Shown here: positions 47,105 to 55,785 of the stretch, one piece after another
How the letters are laid out: each line of letters begins with the position of its first letter
Position numbering within the stretch: the first letter of the stretch is position 1
Assembly: GCA_929200255.1 (NCBI GenBank)
Contig: CAKMYZ010000008.1
Coordinates: 1 to 64,000, forward strand
DNA length: 64,000 nt
Source: an uncultured Alphaproteobacteria bacterium
Lineage (GTDB): Bacteria > Pseudomonadota > Alphaproteobacteria > Rhodobacterales > Rhodobacteraceae
Direction of reading: 5' to 3'
The notes under the pieces: model-generated
Databases searched by the model: none
What the model saw: the letters and a program-made list of their open reading frames with translations, nothing else
Told to the model about the DNA's origin: nothing
Position numbers and translations under genes: made by a program

Positions 47105-47773
47105 ATGATGTTGAACTTGCCTAATATCCTCACCATTTTGCGGCTGGCCGCAGCGCCCGGTGTTGTTGTGATGTTTTTGTACTTTGCGCGGCCCTGGGCG
47201 GATTGGTTCGCGCTGGTGCTTTTCATTGTCGCGGCTCTGACTGATTTCCTTGACGGCTATCTGGCGCGGGCCTGGAAACAGGAAAGCAAACTGGGTGCAA
47301 TGCTTGACCCGATTGCGGATAAGGCGATGGTGATTATCGCGCTGGTGGTGATCACAGGCTTTTCAGGGATGAATCCGTGGATTCTCCTGCCAGCTACGTT
47401 GATCATTTTCCGCGAGGTTTTTGTCTCGGGCCTGCGCGAATTCCTTGGTGATACGGCTGGTACGCTCAAGGTGACCAGCCTTGCGAAATGGAAGACAACA
47501 GCACAGATGGTTGCGATTTCGATGCTTTTTGCGACCGGTGCGTTTGAGCATTACTTTGGAATGCAATCGCTCGCCATGACTTCGGAAATGGTAGAGCAGG
47601 CGATCTCGGGCGAAGGCCCGGACGAGTTGGGCCTTTACTGGAAGTACCAAGGCATGGTGATCAGCTGGTGGGGCGGGATCGTTATGTTGTGGATTGCGGC
47701 TTTGCTTACCATCGTGACGGGATGGGATTATTTTAGTAAGTCGCGCCCTTACCTTACGGATAAACCGACATGA
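47105..47773 (+). CDS. pgsA: CDP-diacylglycerol-glycerol-3-phosphate phosphatidyltransferase
   Basis: PgsA (222 aa) makes phosphatidylglycerol phosphate from CDP-diacylglycerol in the inner membrane. The CDP-alcohol phosphotransferase signature, with its run of Asp residues, reads LDGYLARAWKQESKLGAMLD and continues PIADKAM at about 48-75. Several membrane helices surround it. ATG 47105 or the next ATG 47108 may be used. Its stop overlaps moaD (ATGA), an arrangement also seen in other Rhodobacterales. Confidence 0.95.
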   Translation: MMLNLPNILTILRLAAAPGVVVMFLYFARPWADWFALVLFIVAALTDFLDGYLARAWKQESKLGAMLDPIADKAMVIIALVVITGFSGMNPWILLPATLIIFREVFVSGLREFLGDTAGTLKVTSLAKWKTTAQMVAISMLFATGAFEHYFGMQSLAMTSEMVEQAISGEGPDELGLYWKYQGMVISWWGGIVMLWIAALLTIVTGWDYFSKSRPYLTDKPT

Positions 47774-48015
47774 ATGTAGTGTATTTTGCATGGGTGCGGG
47801 AACGCATTGGAATTCCACAGGAAACAGTGGAAACGGATGCGGCCACAGTGAATGATCTGATTGCTGAACTCCGCGCCAGAGAGCCACGTTATGATGCCGC
47901 TTTTGCAGACATCACTGCCCTGCGGGTGGCGTTGGATCAGGAGTTATCAGACTTTGATTCACCTCTGGCAGGCGTGCGTGAGGTCGCGTTCTTTCCTCCG
48001 ATGACAGGTGGCTGA
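47770..48015 (+). CDS. moaD: Molybdopterin synthase small subunit MoaD
   Basis: MoaD (81 aa) is the ubiquitin-like sulfur carrier of molybdopterin synthase. It has the beta-grasp pattern and ends with the essential FPPMTGG, whose last Gly forms the thiocarboxylate. It overlaps pgsA by 4 bp and moaE by one base (TGATG). It contributes to the cofactor needed by the formate dehydrogenase encoded in this window. Confidence 0.96.
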   Translation: MNVVYFAWVRERIGIPQETVETDAATVNDLIAELRAREPRYDAAFADITALRVALDQELSDFDSPLAGVREVAFFPPMTGG

Positions 48016-48455
48016 TGACCGTCCGTGTACAGGCAGACCCCTTTGATGCAGGCGCAGAACTGAACCGCTTTGCCCAAGGGCGCGGCGATGTCGGTGCTGT
48101 GGTCAGCTTCACAGGCGTTGTGCGCGACACGCACGGCAGCTTGCGCGAAATGCTGATTGAGCATTATCCGGGCATGACCGAAAAGGCGATCAGCGCCATT
48201 GCGGATGAAGCCAGAACGCGTTGGGATTTGGCTGATGTTCTGGTAATCCACCGCTATGGCCCGCTTGCCGTGGGGGCGCCGATCATGATGGTTGCAACGG
48301 CGGCAGCGCACCGGGCGGCGGCCTTTGCGGCGGCGGATTTCCTGATGGACTACCTCAAATCCCGCGCGCCATTCTGGAAGAAAGAGATCACCGCCGAAGC
48401 CGAGACATGGGTCGCGGCCAAGGACGCGGACGAAGACGCGCTCAAGCGTTGGTAG
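48015..48455 (+). CDS. moaE: Molybdopterin synthase catalytic subunit MoaE
   Basis: MoaE (146 aa) converts precursor Z to molybdopterin using sulfur from MoaD. Family stretches are DVGAVVSFTGVVRD (about 25-38), LMIEHYPGM-type (LIEHYPGMTEKAI), VIHRYGPLAVGAPIMMVATAAAHR (about 75-98) and LKSRAPFWKKE (about 115), which includes the active-site lysines. It follows moaD with a one-base overlap and is convergent with tag. Confidence 0.96.
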   Translation: MTVRVQADPFDAGAELNRFAQGRGDVGAVVSFTGVVRDTHGSLREMLIEHYPGMTEKAISAIADEARTRWDLADVLVIHRYGPLAVGAPIMMVATAAAHRAAAFAAADFLMDYLKSRAPFWKKEITAEAETWVAAKDADEDALKRW

Positions 48456-48471
48456 GCTTTCCAACGTTTCG

Positions 48472-49068
48472 TTAGGTTGGCCAAACCTCAGCCGGATCAC
48501 GCGCTGAGGCAGCACAGGGCGCGTGACGTGGGCAAGTCGTCAGGTGGTTGTTAATCAGCCCTGTCGCCTCCATGAAGGCGTAGACGATTGTTGGGCCGCA
48601 GAACCGGAACCCCGCCTTCTTGAGGTCCTTCGATATCTGTTCGGACAATGCCGATTGGGTCGGCATTTCGGTCCGGTCAGACAGGGTAGTGCGCAGCGGC
48701 CTGCCATCCACATAGTCCCACAAGAATTCACCGAACCCGACAGTTGCCTCGATCTTTTGCCAGGCGCGGGCATTGCCGATGGTCGCCTCGATCTTGCCCC
48801 GATGGCGAATGATGCCCGGGTTTTCCAATAGACGTTGCACGTCGTCCTCTCCCCAGGTCGCAATCACATGAGGATCAAAACCGGCAAAAGCCTCGCGAAA
48901 GTTGTCCCGCTTTTTGAGGATCGTGATCCAGGACAGCCCCGCCTGAAACCCATCTAGGATCAGTTTTTCCCACAGGGCGCGGCTATCATATTCTGCGACG
49001 CCCCATTCCGTGTCGTGGTAGTCAACATAGATCGGATCGGTTCCGGCCCATCCACAACGCTCGCTCAT
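48472..49068 (-). CDS. tag: DNA-3-methyladenine glycosylase I
   Basis: Tag (198 aa) removes 3-methyladenine from alkylated DNA. The N-terminus MSERCGWAG, YHDTEWGVAEYDSRALWEKLILDGFQAGLSWITIL (about 17-51) and the C-terminal HLTTCPRHAPC give the zinc ligands and catalytic pocket typical for TagI. Length is normal. It is convergent with moaE and divergent from the EAL-like gene. Confidence 0.95.
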   Translation of the reverse strand: MSERCGWAGTDPIYVDYHDTEWGVAEYDSRALWEKLILDGFQAGLSWITILKKRDNFREAFAGFDPHVIATWGEDDVQRLLENPGIIRHRGKIEATIGNARAWQKIEATVGFGEFLWDYVDGRPLRTTLSDRTEMPTQSALSEQISKDLKKAGFRFCGPTIVYAFMEATGLINNHLTTCPRHAPCAASARDPAEVWPT

Positions 49069-49135
49069 TTGCTGTCCTTAACCTGTTGTTAGCCCAGAGC
49101 AGGCCATTCTGTGTGGGTCAGTATGGAGCGCCGCA

Positions 49136-49942
49136 ATGCAAAACACCACGCTCAGCCGCGTTGAAATCGATGATCAGGCGATTGTCGATCCGCTGGTTTA
49201 TGCCATGGCGTCGCGGGATGGTGATGTGCTGAATATGGTCCGTGAAGCATTGGCGACTAGGCGAACCCAGCTTGCCTTTCTGCCAGTTTATACTGCGGAC
49301 AGTCCGCAGACAACGGCCTTTCATGAAGGGCTTGTCCGGCTGACGGACGAGGAAGGGCGTATCATTCCGGCGGGGCATTTCATGCCGCTTGTTGAAGAAA
49401 CCGGATTGGGGCGGCAGATCGACTGCGTCACGCTAGAGCTGGCGTTTCAATGCCTGCGGTCGCATCCTGAATTGCGGCTGTCTGTCAATGTTTCGGCCCG
49501 GTCCATCGGTGACGGAGAATGGCGGCGGACGCTGGACCGGGGGCTGCTTGATCGCGGGCAACCCGGTGAGCGTTTGATTTTCGAGATTAGTGAAACTTCC
49601 GCGATGCTATTACATGAAAACGTGATCCGCTTCATGGCCGAGATGCAGCCGAAGGGCGTGTGCTTTGCCCTGGATGGGTTTGGGGCCGGGATGACGGCGT
49701 TTCGGCATCTGAAGGATTTCTTCTTTGATCTGGTCAAGATCGACAAGAGCTTCGTGCGGGGCATCGACGAAGACCCGGACAATCAGGTATTGGCAGAGGC
49801 ACTGATCACCGTCGCCCATCAGTTTGAGATGTACGCCGTCGCCGATGGTGTTGAGTCCGCGGCCGAGGCTGCTTTCTTGCGGAGCCTTGGCGTGGACTGC
49901 CTGCAAGGTTACCACTTTGGTGTGCCCTCTCTTAAGCTATAG
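49136..49942 (+). CDS. Degenerate EAL-domain protein
   Basis: This 268-aa protein has the fold of c-di-GMP phosphodiesterases but altered active-site motifs: EGL for EAL, LDGFGAG where active enzymes have DDFGTG, and VADGVES for AEGVET. NVSARS, EISET, VKIDKSF and CLQGYHFG are kept. Loss of the second Asp of DD suggests it no longer hydrolyses c-di-GMP well and may act as a binding or regulatory protein. It is soluble and has no extra sensor domain. A GGDEF protein is encoded 11 kb away. Confidence 0.85.
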   Translation: MQNTTLSRVEIDDQAIVDPLVYAMASRDGDVLNMVREALATRRTQLAFLPVYTADSPQTTAFHEGLVRLTDEEGRIIPAGHFMPLVEETGLGRQIDCVTLELAFQCLRSHPELRLSVNVSARSIGDGEWRRTLDRGLLDRGQPGERLIFEISETSAMLLHENVIRFMAEMQPKGVCFALDGFGAGMTAFRHLKDFFFDLVKIDKSFVRGIDEDPDNQVLAEALITVAHQFEMYAVADGVESAAEAAFLRSLGVDCLQGYHFGVPSLKL

Positions 49943-50097
49943 GTCCATGTGCCCTTGCGTCAGGGGCATAGGGGATTTGATTTGCCCTGCTTCACCCGAC
50001 CCCTTATTGACCGGGCCAACGGCTAGAGGGCCGCCTTGCACCAAGCAACTGGGAATGGCACCTTTGGGCCAAGGCTTTAACCTGAAGGGAACTACCA

Positions 50098-51273
50098 ATG
50101 ACGAACGTTGTTATCGCATCCGCTGCCCGCACAGCTGTTGGCAGCTTTGGCGGATCATTTGCGAATACACCTGCCCATGATTTGGGCGCTGCTGTCCTTG
50201 AAGCGGTCGTTGAACGCGCCGGTGTCGACAAATCCGAAGTGAGCGAAACAATTCTCGGTCAGGTGCTGACCGCAGCGCAGGGCCAGAACCCGGCGCGTCA
50301 AGCACATATCAACGCAGGATTGCCACAAGAATCCGCCGCCTGGGGCATCAATCAGGTCTGTGGGTCCGGCCTGCGCGCTGTGGCCCTTGGTGCACAGCAC
50401 ATCCAGTTGGGTGACGCATCAATTGTCGCGGCCGGTGGTCAGGAAAGCATGACGCTTTCCACGCATGCGGCGCACCTGCGTGCTGGCCAAAAAATGGGCG
50501 ATATGAAGTACATTGATACCATGATCCGCGATGGTTTGTGGGATGCGTTCAACAACTATCACATGGGGCAAACTGCTGAAAACGTGGCGGAAAAATTCCA
50601 AATCACCCGTGACATGCAAGACGAATTTGCGGTTGCGTCGCAGAACAAAGCCGAAGCCGCCCAAAACGCAGGGCGCTTTGATGATGAAATCACAGCGTTT
50701 ACCGTAAAGACCCGTAAGGGTGACATCATCGTCGACAAAGACGAATACATCCGCCACGGCGCAACATTGGAAGCGATGCAAAAACTGCGCCCGGCTTTCA
50801 CTAAGGACGGCTCTGTCACTGCGGCTAACGCATCTGGGCTTAACGATGGTGCGGCTGCAACACTGCTGATGTCCGCGGATGAGGCTGAAAAGCGCGGAGT
50901 TGAACCTCTGGCCCGTATCGCGTCCTACGCCACAGCAGGCCTTGATCCGTCCATCATGGGTGTTGGCCCGATCTATGCATCGCAAAAGGCGTTGGACAAG
51001 GCGGGCTGGTCCGTCGGCGACCTTGACCTTGTCGAAGCCAACGAAGCATTTGCTGCCCAAGCCTGTGCCGTTAACAAGGAAATGGGTTGGGACCCGGAAA
51101 TCGTCAACGTGAACGGCGGTGCTATCGCGATTGGCCACCCGATCGGCGCCTCCGGTTGCCGCGTCCTGAACACGCTGCTGTTCGAGATGAAGCGTCGTGA
51201 CGCTAAAAAGGGCCTGGCTACACTGTGCATCGGTGGTGGTATGGGTGTTGCCCTCTGCGTTGAACGACCTTAA
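50098..51273 (+). CDS. phaA: Acetyl-CoA acetyltransferase (beta-ketothiolase)
   Basis: This 391-aa thiolase condenses two acetyl-CoA into acetoacetyl-CoA, the first step to polyhydroxybutyrate. The acyl-accepting Cys is in NQVCGSGLRAVALG (about 86-99), the catalytic His in AIGHPIGASGCR (about 346-357) and the second Cys in ATLCIGGGMG (about 376-385). GAAGGGA precedes ATG 50098. phaB follows after 80 bases, so they form a phaAB unit; no phaC is in the window. Confidence 0.96.
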   Translation: MTNVVIASAARTAVGSFGGSFANTPAHDLGAAVLEAVVERAGVDKSEVSETILGQVLTAAQGQNPARQAHINAGLPQESAAWGINQVCGSGLRAVALGAQHIQLGDASIVAAGGQESMTLSTHAAHLRAGQKMGDMKYIDTMIRDGLWDAFNNYHMGQTAENVAEKFQITRDMQDEFAVASQNKAEAAQNAGRFDDEITAFTVKTRKGDIIVDKDEYIRHGATLEAMQKLRPAFTKDGSVTAANASGLNDGAAATLLMSADEAEKRGVEPLARIASYATAGLDPSIMGVGPIYASQKALDKAGWSVGDLDLVEANEAFAAQACAVNKEMGWDPEIVNVNGGAIAIGHPIGASGCRVLNTLLFEMKRRDAKKGLATLCIGGGMGVALCVERP

Positions 51274-51353
51274 GTCATGTAGTAATATTATTGCCTGCGT
51301 CGGTGCTTGATAGTAACAAGATTTCGTATTGAAATTCTCTGAAGGAGAGACTC

Positions 51354-52079
51354 ATGTCCCGTGTTGCACTTGTAACAGGCGGATCGCGCGGTATCGGCGC
51401 GGCTATTTCCACAACTTTGAAAGATGCCGGTTATCGCGTTGCGGCCACCTACGCCGGCAACGATGAAAAGGCTGCGGCCTTTACGACCGAAACCGGTATC
51501 AACACGTACAAGTGGGATGTTGGCAACTACGAAGCCTGTCAGGCTGGCATCGCCCAGATTGAAGCGGACCTTGGCCCGGTTGAGGTTCTCGTGAATAACG
51601 CTGGTATCACGCGCGATGCGCCGTTCCACAAGATGACGCCGCAGCAGTGGCACGAATGTATTGATACGAACCTTAACGGCGTATTCAACATGACGCACAA
51701 TGTCTGGGGCGGCATGCGCGCGCGCAAGTTCGGGCGTATCATTACGATCTCGTCGATCAATGGTCAGAAGGGGCAATTCGCCCAGGCCAACTATGCGGCG
51801 ACCAAAGCAGGTGACATCGGCTTTACCAAATCGCTGGCTCAGGAAGGCGCACGTGCGGGGATCACGGTCAACATCGTGGCTCCCGGCTACATTAACACCG
51901 AGATGATGAGCACGATCCCGGAAAAAGTGATGAACGACGTCATCCTGCCGCAAATCCCGGTAGGCCGTCTTGGCGAAGCCTCCGAGATTGCACGCGCTGT
52001 TTGCTTCCTTGCGTCTGATGATGCTGGTTTTGTGACGGGGTCGACCCTGTCTGCAAACGGCGGTCAGTATATGGCGTAA
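51354..52079 (+). CDS. phaB: Acetoacetyl-CoA reductase
   Basis: PhaB (241 aa) reduces acetoacetyl-CoA to (R)-3-hydroxybutyryl-CoA with NADPH. The SDR cofactor loop TGGSRGIGAAIS (about 7-18), VNNAGITRDAPFHKM (about 80) and the catalytic YAATKAG (about 145-151) are clear, and the family-typical ISSINGQKGQFAQANY is present. GAAGGAGAG gives a strong ribosome binding site. A terminator follows the gene. Confidence 0.96.
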   Translation: MSRVALVTGGSRGIGAAISTTLKDAGYRVAATYAGNDEKAAAFTTETGINTYKWDVGNYEACQAGIAQIEADLGPVEVLVNNAGITRDAPFHKMTPQQWHECIDTNLNGVFNMTHNVWGGMRARKFGRIITISSINGQKGQFAQANYAATKAGDIGFTKSLAQEGARAGITVNIVAPGYINTEMMSTIPEKVMNDVILPQIPVGRLGEASEIARAVCFLASDDAGFVTGSTLSANGGQYMA

Positions 52080-52100
52080 GGCAAGCCAAGCGAACAAAAA

Positions 52101-52130
52101 GGGCCATGCTGATCAGGCGTGGCCCCTTTT
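52101..52130 (+). terminator. Terminator after phaB
   Basis: GGGCCATGC (52101-52109) pairs with GCGTGGCCC (52117-52125), with one T-G wobble, across a short loop, followed by CTTTT. It ends the phaAB transcript. Confidence 0.8.
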
Positions 52131-52276
52131 CGTTTGACGGCGGACACCGCGCATGTGTGACACGGATGGTGACACCGGAAACGGCGCACAGAAACGACAC
52201 GTCGAACGTCGCGTTCTGGTATGTGCTTCGGCATTACCCTGACAGCGTTCTCCGCTGCCAGAGCGTTTTCACTTTT

Positions 52277-52444
52277 CTAGTGTGTGCTCAGGCGTGTGAT
52301 TTCTTCTTTGAGCATCAGCTTTTGCTTTTTAAGTTTCACAATTTCAATGTCATCCGTGGCAGGGCTGCGCTGCATCATTTCGACATGTTCCGAGAGGTTT
52401 TGGTGTTTCTTCTTCAGTTCCTGCAAATGCGAACTCAAGCTCAT
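52277..52444 (-). CDS. DUF465/YdcH-family small protein
   Basis: This 55-aa coiled-coil protein resembles the YdcH family: MSLSSHLQELKKKHQNLSEHVEMM, then a break and DDIEIVKLKKQKLMLKEEITRL. AGGAGG lies 6-7 bases before ATG 52444; a longer frame upstream to 52549 does not fit the family. The function of the family is unknown. It is soluble, with high charge. Confidence 0.85.
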   Translation of the reverse strand: MSLSSHLQELKKKHQNLSEHVEMMQRSPATDDIEIVKLKKQKLMLKEEITRLSTH

Positions 52445-52561
52445 GTTCGTCCTCCTATCGGTTTGAGTGTTTTGATTGCACCACATCTGCCCCGCTCTGT
52501 CACGCCGCAAGGCAGCAATTCGGTGCTGGACCAATCGTCGTGCGCACAAGTTGCCAAATCG

Positions 52562-53317
52562 TTAAGGCCAGATAGGCAATTCCGCGCCATTGCGCAGAAC
52601 CGCACGCACTGCTTGGGCATAGCTATCTTGATCGGCGCTATGGGCTGCGCCTTCGTGCATGATCAGCGTTGGCGCCATACGAAACGCAGCGCGCCCCTCC
52701 TGCCGGGCTTGTAGCAAGAACAGTTCAGGTGCTTTGCCTATACGCCCCGCAATCGGCCGTACAATGACGGCACCCAAGCGCCCTTCGAGTGCTGCCAGCG
52801 CTTCTGGCAGACGCTCCATCCGCTGAATCATGGTAAGGTGTCCGCGGGGGCCTACCCGGCGCGCCCCGATCTGCAACCAATCCGTCAGCGGGGTGTCACC
52901 GCCCAAGGCCAGATCACGCCCGTGATCTGTGGCAGCCGTTCCTGTACTGCGGTCGAAATAGGGCGGGTTCATGATCACATGATCAAATCGTTCTTGCCGC
53001 AGATCCGCTGGCAAAGCGCGTAAGTCGGCGGTTACGACACTCAGGGGCAGGGTGTTCTCAGTCGCGTTGCGCTGGGCAAGGGCTGCATAGTTAGCTTGTA
53101 CCTCAACCCCGGTGATCTGCACACCAGCGACACGCGCCGCAACACAAAGCGAGGCCACGCCAACACCGCAGCCCAGTTCCAGTATCGTCTGCCCGGATTG
53201 TGCTGCCACGGACGCCGCCAATAGCACCGGATCAACCCCCGCCCGATACCCGCGCCGGGGTTGCCAGACACGAATCTTGCCCCCCAGAAAATCGTCCTGT
53301 GTCAGTTCGTCAGTCAC
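52562..53317 (-). CDS. tRNA1(Val) adenine methyltransferase-like protein
   Basis: This 251-aa SAM-dependent methyltransferase resembles TrmN6/YfiC, which methylates A37 of tRNA1-Val. The SAM loop is ILELGCGVGVASL (about 45-57), and the catalytic NPPY motif is in VIMNPPYFDRS (about 113-123). The N-terminal DDFLGGKIRVWQPRRGYRAGVDPVLLAAS fits the family. GTG 53317 overlaps the DUF2007 gene end by 8 bp; an ATG-less upstream start at 53338 is less likely. Confidence 0.82.
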   Translation of the reverse strand: MTDELTQDDFLGGKIRVWQPRRGYRAGVDPVLLAASVAAQSGQTILELGCGVGVASLCVAARVAGVQITGVEVQANYAALAQRNATENTLPLSVVTADLRALPADLRQERFDHVIMNPPYFDRSTGTAATDHGRDLALGGDTPLTDWLQIGARRVGPRGHLTMIQRMERLPEALAALEGRLGAVIVRPIAGRIGKAPELFLLQARQEGRAAFRMAPTLIMHEGAAHSADQDSYAQAVRAVLRNGAELPIWP

Positions 53318-53534
53318 GGCCCAGATCAATCTCACCATCGCGCATCACGGCCTCTGCCATGAACAAATCGCGGTCTAGCACCATCAAGCGGCGCGGCATT
53401 ATGCCTATGCTGCCTTCAAGGACGCTCATGTTTACGTCGAAGGCGAACCAGTCTATACCCTCGCTGTCCAACAGGGCGGTTGCAAAAGCAAGGACAGTAG
53501 GGTCATTGGTGCGCAAAAGCTCTTTCATAGCCAA
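53310..53534 (-). CDS. DUF2007 domain protein
   Basis: This 74-aa soluble protein fits DUF2007, a small fold once proposed as a signal-transducing or P-II-like domain: MKELLRTNDPTVLAFATALLDSEGIDWFAFDVNMS and a C-terminal PRRLMVLDRDLFMAEAVM. It overlaps the methyltransferase gene by 8 bp. ATG 53534 or ATG 53528 may be the start. Function unknown. It is divergent from the polyprenyl synthase. Confidence 0.8.
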   Translation of the reverse strand: MAMKELLRTNDPTVLAFATALLDSEGIDWFAFDVNMSVLEGSIGIMPRRLMVLDRDLFMAEAVMRDGEIDLGRD

Positions 53535-53583
53535 GACCTAAGACCCCGCTTTGCGGATGTCTATTCACATGACGGAAACTTCA

Positions 53584-54582
53584 ATGAGCCTTGATACCGC
53601 AGCGACGAAACCGCACGAACAATTGGCTGCGGCCCTGGCGGATGACCTGGCTGCGGTGAACGGGCTGATCCGCGAAAGAATGGCGTCAAAACACGCCCCG
53701 CGCATCCCCGAAGTGACGGCCCACCTGGTTGAGGCCGGTGGCAAACGCCTGCGCCCGATGCTGACACTGGCGGCGGCCCGGATGTGTGGCTATGACGGTC
53801 CCTATCATGTGCATCTGGCTGCAACAGTTGAGTTTATTCATACTGCGACTTTGCTGCATGACGATGTGGTGGACGAAAGCAGCCAACGGCGTGGGCGACC
53901 GACGGCGAACCTGCTGTGGGACAACACATCAAGCGTTTTGGTTGGGGACTATCTGTTTGCCCGTTCGTTTCAGCTGATGGTCGAAACAGGCTCCATGCGC
54001 GTTCTGGATATCCTCGCAAATGCTGCTGCGACGATTGCTGAAGGCGAAGTGCTACAACTCACAGCAGCGCGCGATCTGGCCACGACCGAGGCGGTCTACC
54101 TGCAAGTTATACGCGGAAAGACCGCGGCGCTATTCTCTGCGGCCATGGAAGTGGGCGGTGAGATTGCAGGCCGCGATGCGGCGACCAAGCAGGCGCTATA
54201 CGACTATGGCGATGCTTTGGGCATCTCTTTTCAGATCGTTGACGATCTGCTTGACTATGGCGGCACCAAGGCCACCGGCAAGAACGTGGGCGATGATTTC
54301 CGCGAGCGTAAACTGACCTTGCCGGTGATCCGCGCCGTTGCTGCTGCAAACAGCGAAGAACGCGCCTTTTGGGTGCGGACCATCGAAAAGGGCAAACAGG
54401 AAGACGGTGATCTGGATCACGCGATCAGCCTGCTGGCGAAACATCAAACGATGGAAAGTACCCGCAAAGATGCGTTGGTCTGGGCTGAAACGGCGAAATC
54501 GGCGCTGGATATTGTTCCTGATCAACCGCTTAAGCAAATGTTGGTTGATTTGGCCGACTACGTTGTCGCACGGGTCACCTGA
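53584..54582 (+). CDS. Long-chain polyprenyl diphosphate synthase
   Basis: This 332-aa prenyltransferase extends isopentenyl units to make the ubiquinone side chain (decaprenyl or octaprenyl type). The first Asp-rich motif is LLHDDVVDESSQRRG (about 91-105), the second QIVDDLLDYGG (about 216-226), and GGKRLRPML binds diphosphate. ATG 53584 fits family N-termini; in-frame ATG 53569 and 53551 are alternatives. It is divergent from the DUF2007 gene. Confidence 0.93.
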   Translation: MSLDTAATKPHEQLAAALADDLAAVNGLIRERMASKHAPRIPEVTAHLVEAGGKRLRPMLTLAAARMCGYDGPYHVHLAATVEFIHTATLLHDDVVDESSQRRGRPTANLLWDNTSSVLVGDYLFARSFQLMVETGSMRVLDILANAAATIAEGEVLQLTAARDLATTEAVYLQVIRGKTAALFSAAMEVGGEIAGRDAATKQALYDYGDALGISFQIVDDLLDYGGTKATGKNVGDDFRERKLTLPVIRAVAAANSEERAFWVRTIEKGKQEDGDLDHAISLLAKHQTMESTRKDALVWAETAKSALDIVPDQPLKQMLVDLADYVVARVT

Positions 54583-54583
54583 T

Positions 54584-54613
54584 AAAAAGGGGCCGCCCAA
54601 AAAAGGGCGGCCC
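54584..54613 (-). terminator. Terminator of the DctP gene
   Basis: GGGCCGCCC (54590-54598) and GGGCGGCCC (54605-54613) form a perfect 9-bp stem around AAAAAA. Read on the minus strand the stem is followed by TTTTTA, so it terminates the leftward dctP transcript. On the plus strand there is no T-tract, though the stem may also stabilise the polyprenyl synthase mRNA. Confidence 0.85.
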
Positions 54614-54620
54614 AATTCAC

Positions 54621-55655
54621 TTACTCCGATACACGGTTATCCGCGACTGCAGCTTGCGCCGCCGCGACCAGTGCTGCACCGTCATAGCCCTTTGCGTCCA
54701 TCTCTGTGATCCATGCTGCGGTCACGTTGTCGCCCAGAGCCATGATCCGTGCCGTTTCAGCCTCCGACAATTCGGCGATCTCATTGCCGTCCGCAGCCAT
54801 CAGATCGCGGCCAACAACGTCGCCGGTGTCATGTGCACGACCTGCCCACTGGCTGGCCATCATGCCGGAGTTTGCATCGAGAATGGCGCGCAGATCGTCG
54901 GGCATGCCCTCATAGACATCCTTGTTCATCGCCCAAATGAAATAGAGGTTGTAAAGCGCCTGATCACCGGCGACGTCCGTGTGGCTATCCGTCAGTTCGT
55001 TCAGTTTCAGAGACGGCGACATTTCCCAAGTGATAACACCACCATCAACCACACCTTTGGACAAAGCTTCGGGGAATTGCGGGACAGGCATGCCGATAGG
55101 CGTGGCACCAAGTTCCTCAAGCAACAAAGTCGCAGGTCGCGATGGGCCGCGCAGCTTCAGGCCCGCGAAGTCTTCAACGGTTTCCACGGATGCGCCCCGT
55201 TTGTGAACGATGCCGGGACCATGCATATGGGCCGCGATCACGTGGACATCTGCGAAGTCGTCCATCAGGAACTCTTGTGTGAATTGCCATGCGGCAGCAC
55301 TTGCCTCTTCACCGGATTTGGTGGTCATGAAGGGCAATTCCATCGCTTCGGCCTCTGGGAACCGGTTTGGTTGATAGCCGGGAATGACCCAGCCGCCATC
55401 AATCGCACCGTCGCGGATCAGGTCGTATTGGTTGGGGGCCGCCCCGCCCAACTGCATGAAAGGGTAAAGCTCAATCTTGATGCGGCCGTCGGATTGTTCC
55501 TCAATCGCGTCGGCCCAAGGCTGCATGAAATAGGTTGGATTGGCACTGGCGGGTGACACAAAATGCTGAAAACGTAGTGTGATTTCCTGCGCCAGAACAG
55601 AAGTGGCAGATAAGCCAATGGCAGCCGCGACGGCGGCGGTTTTCAAGATGTGCAT
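54621..55655 (-). CDS. dctP: TRAP transporter substrate-binding protein DctP
   Basis: This 344-aa periplasmic protein binds an organic solute for a TRAP transporter. A signal peptide (about 1-22; ending TSVLA) precedes ITLRFQHFVSPASANP; PSRPATLLLEELGATPIGMPVPQFPEALSKGVVDGGV (about 168-205) is the family's ligand-binding block with the conserved Arg. ATG 55655 has AAAAGGA eight bases upstream and is preferred over ATG at 55664 or 55673. No DctQ or DctM gene is adjacent, so it is an orphan here. Confidence 0.9.
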   Translation of the reverse strand: MHILKTAAVAAAIGLSATSVLAQEITLRFQHFVSPASANPTYFMQPWADAIEEQSDGRIKIELYPFMQLGGAAPNQYDLIRDGAIDGGWVIPGYQPNRFPEAEAMELPFMTTKSGEEASAAAWQFTQEFLMDDFADVHVIAAHMHGPGIVHKRGASVETVEDFAGLKLRGPSRPATLLLEELGATPIGMPVPQFPEALSKGVVDGGVITWEMSPSLKLNELTDSHTDVAGDQALYNLYFIWAMNKDVYEGMPDDLRAILDANSGMMASQWAGRAHDTGDVVGRDLMAADGNEIAELSEAETARIMALGDNVTAAWITEMDAKGYDGAALVAAAQAAVADNRVSE

Positions 55656-55785
55656 AGCATGCATCCTTTTCATCAGTAGTGGGGGAAAGGTGTCACCGCT
55701 AGCGACACAGTTGATTTAGGGAGGTGTGGGCCTAGTTGCAAGTTATTCGCAAGAGGGGAAATCATGTGTGACTTTCCCTCTTGAG

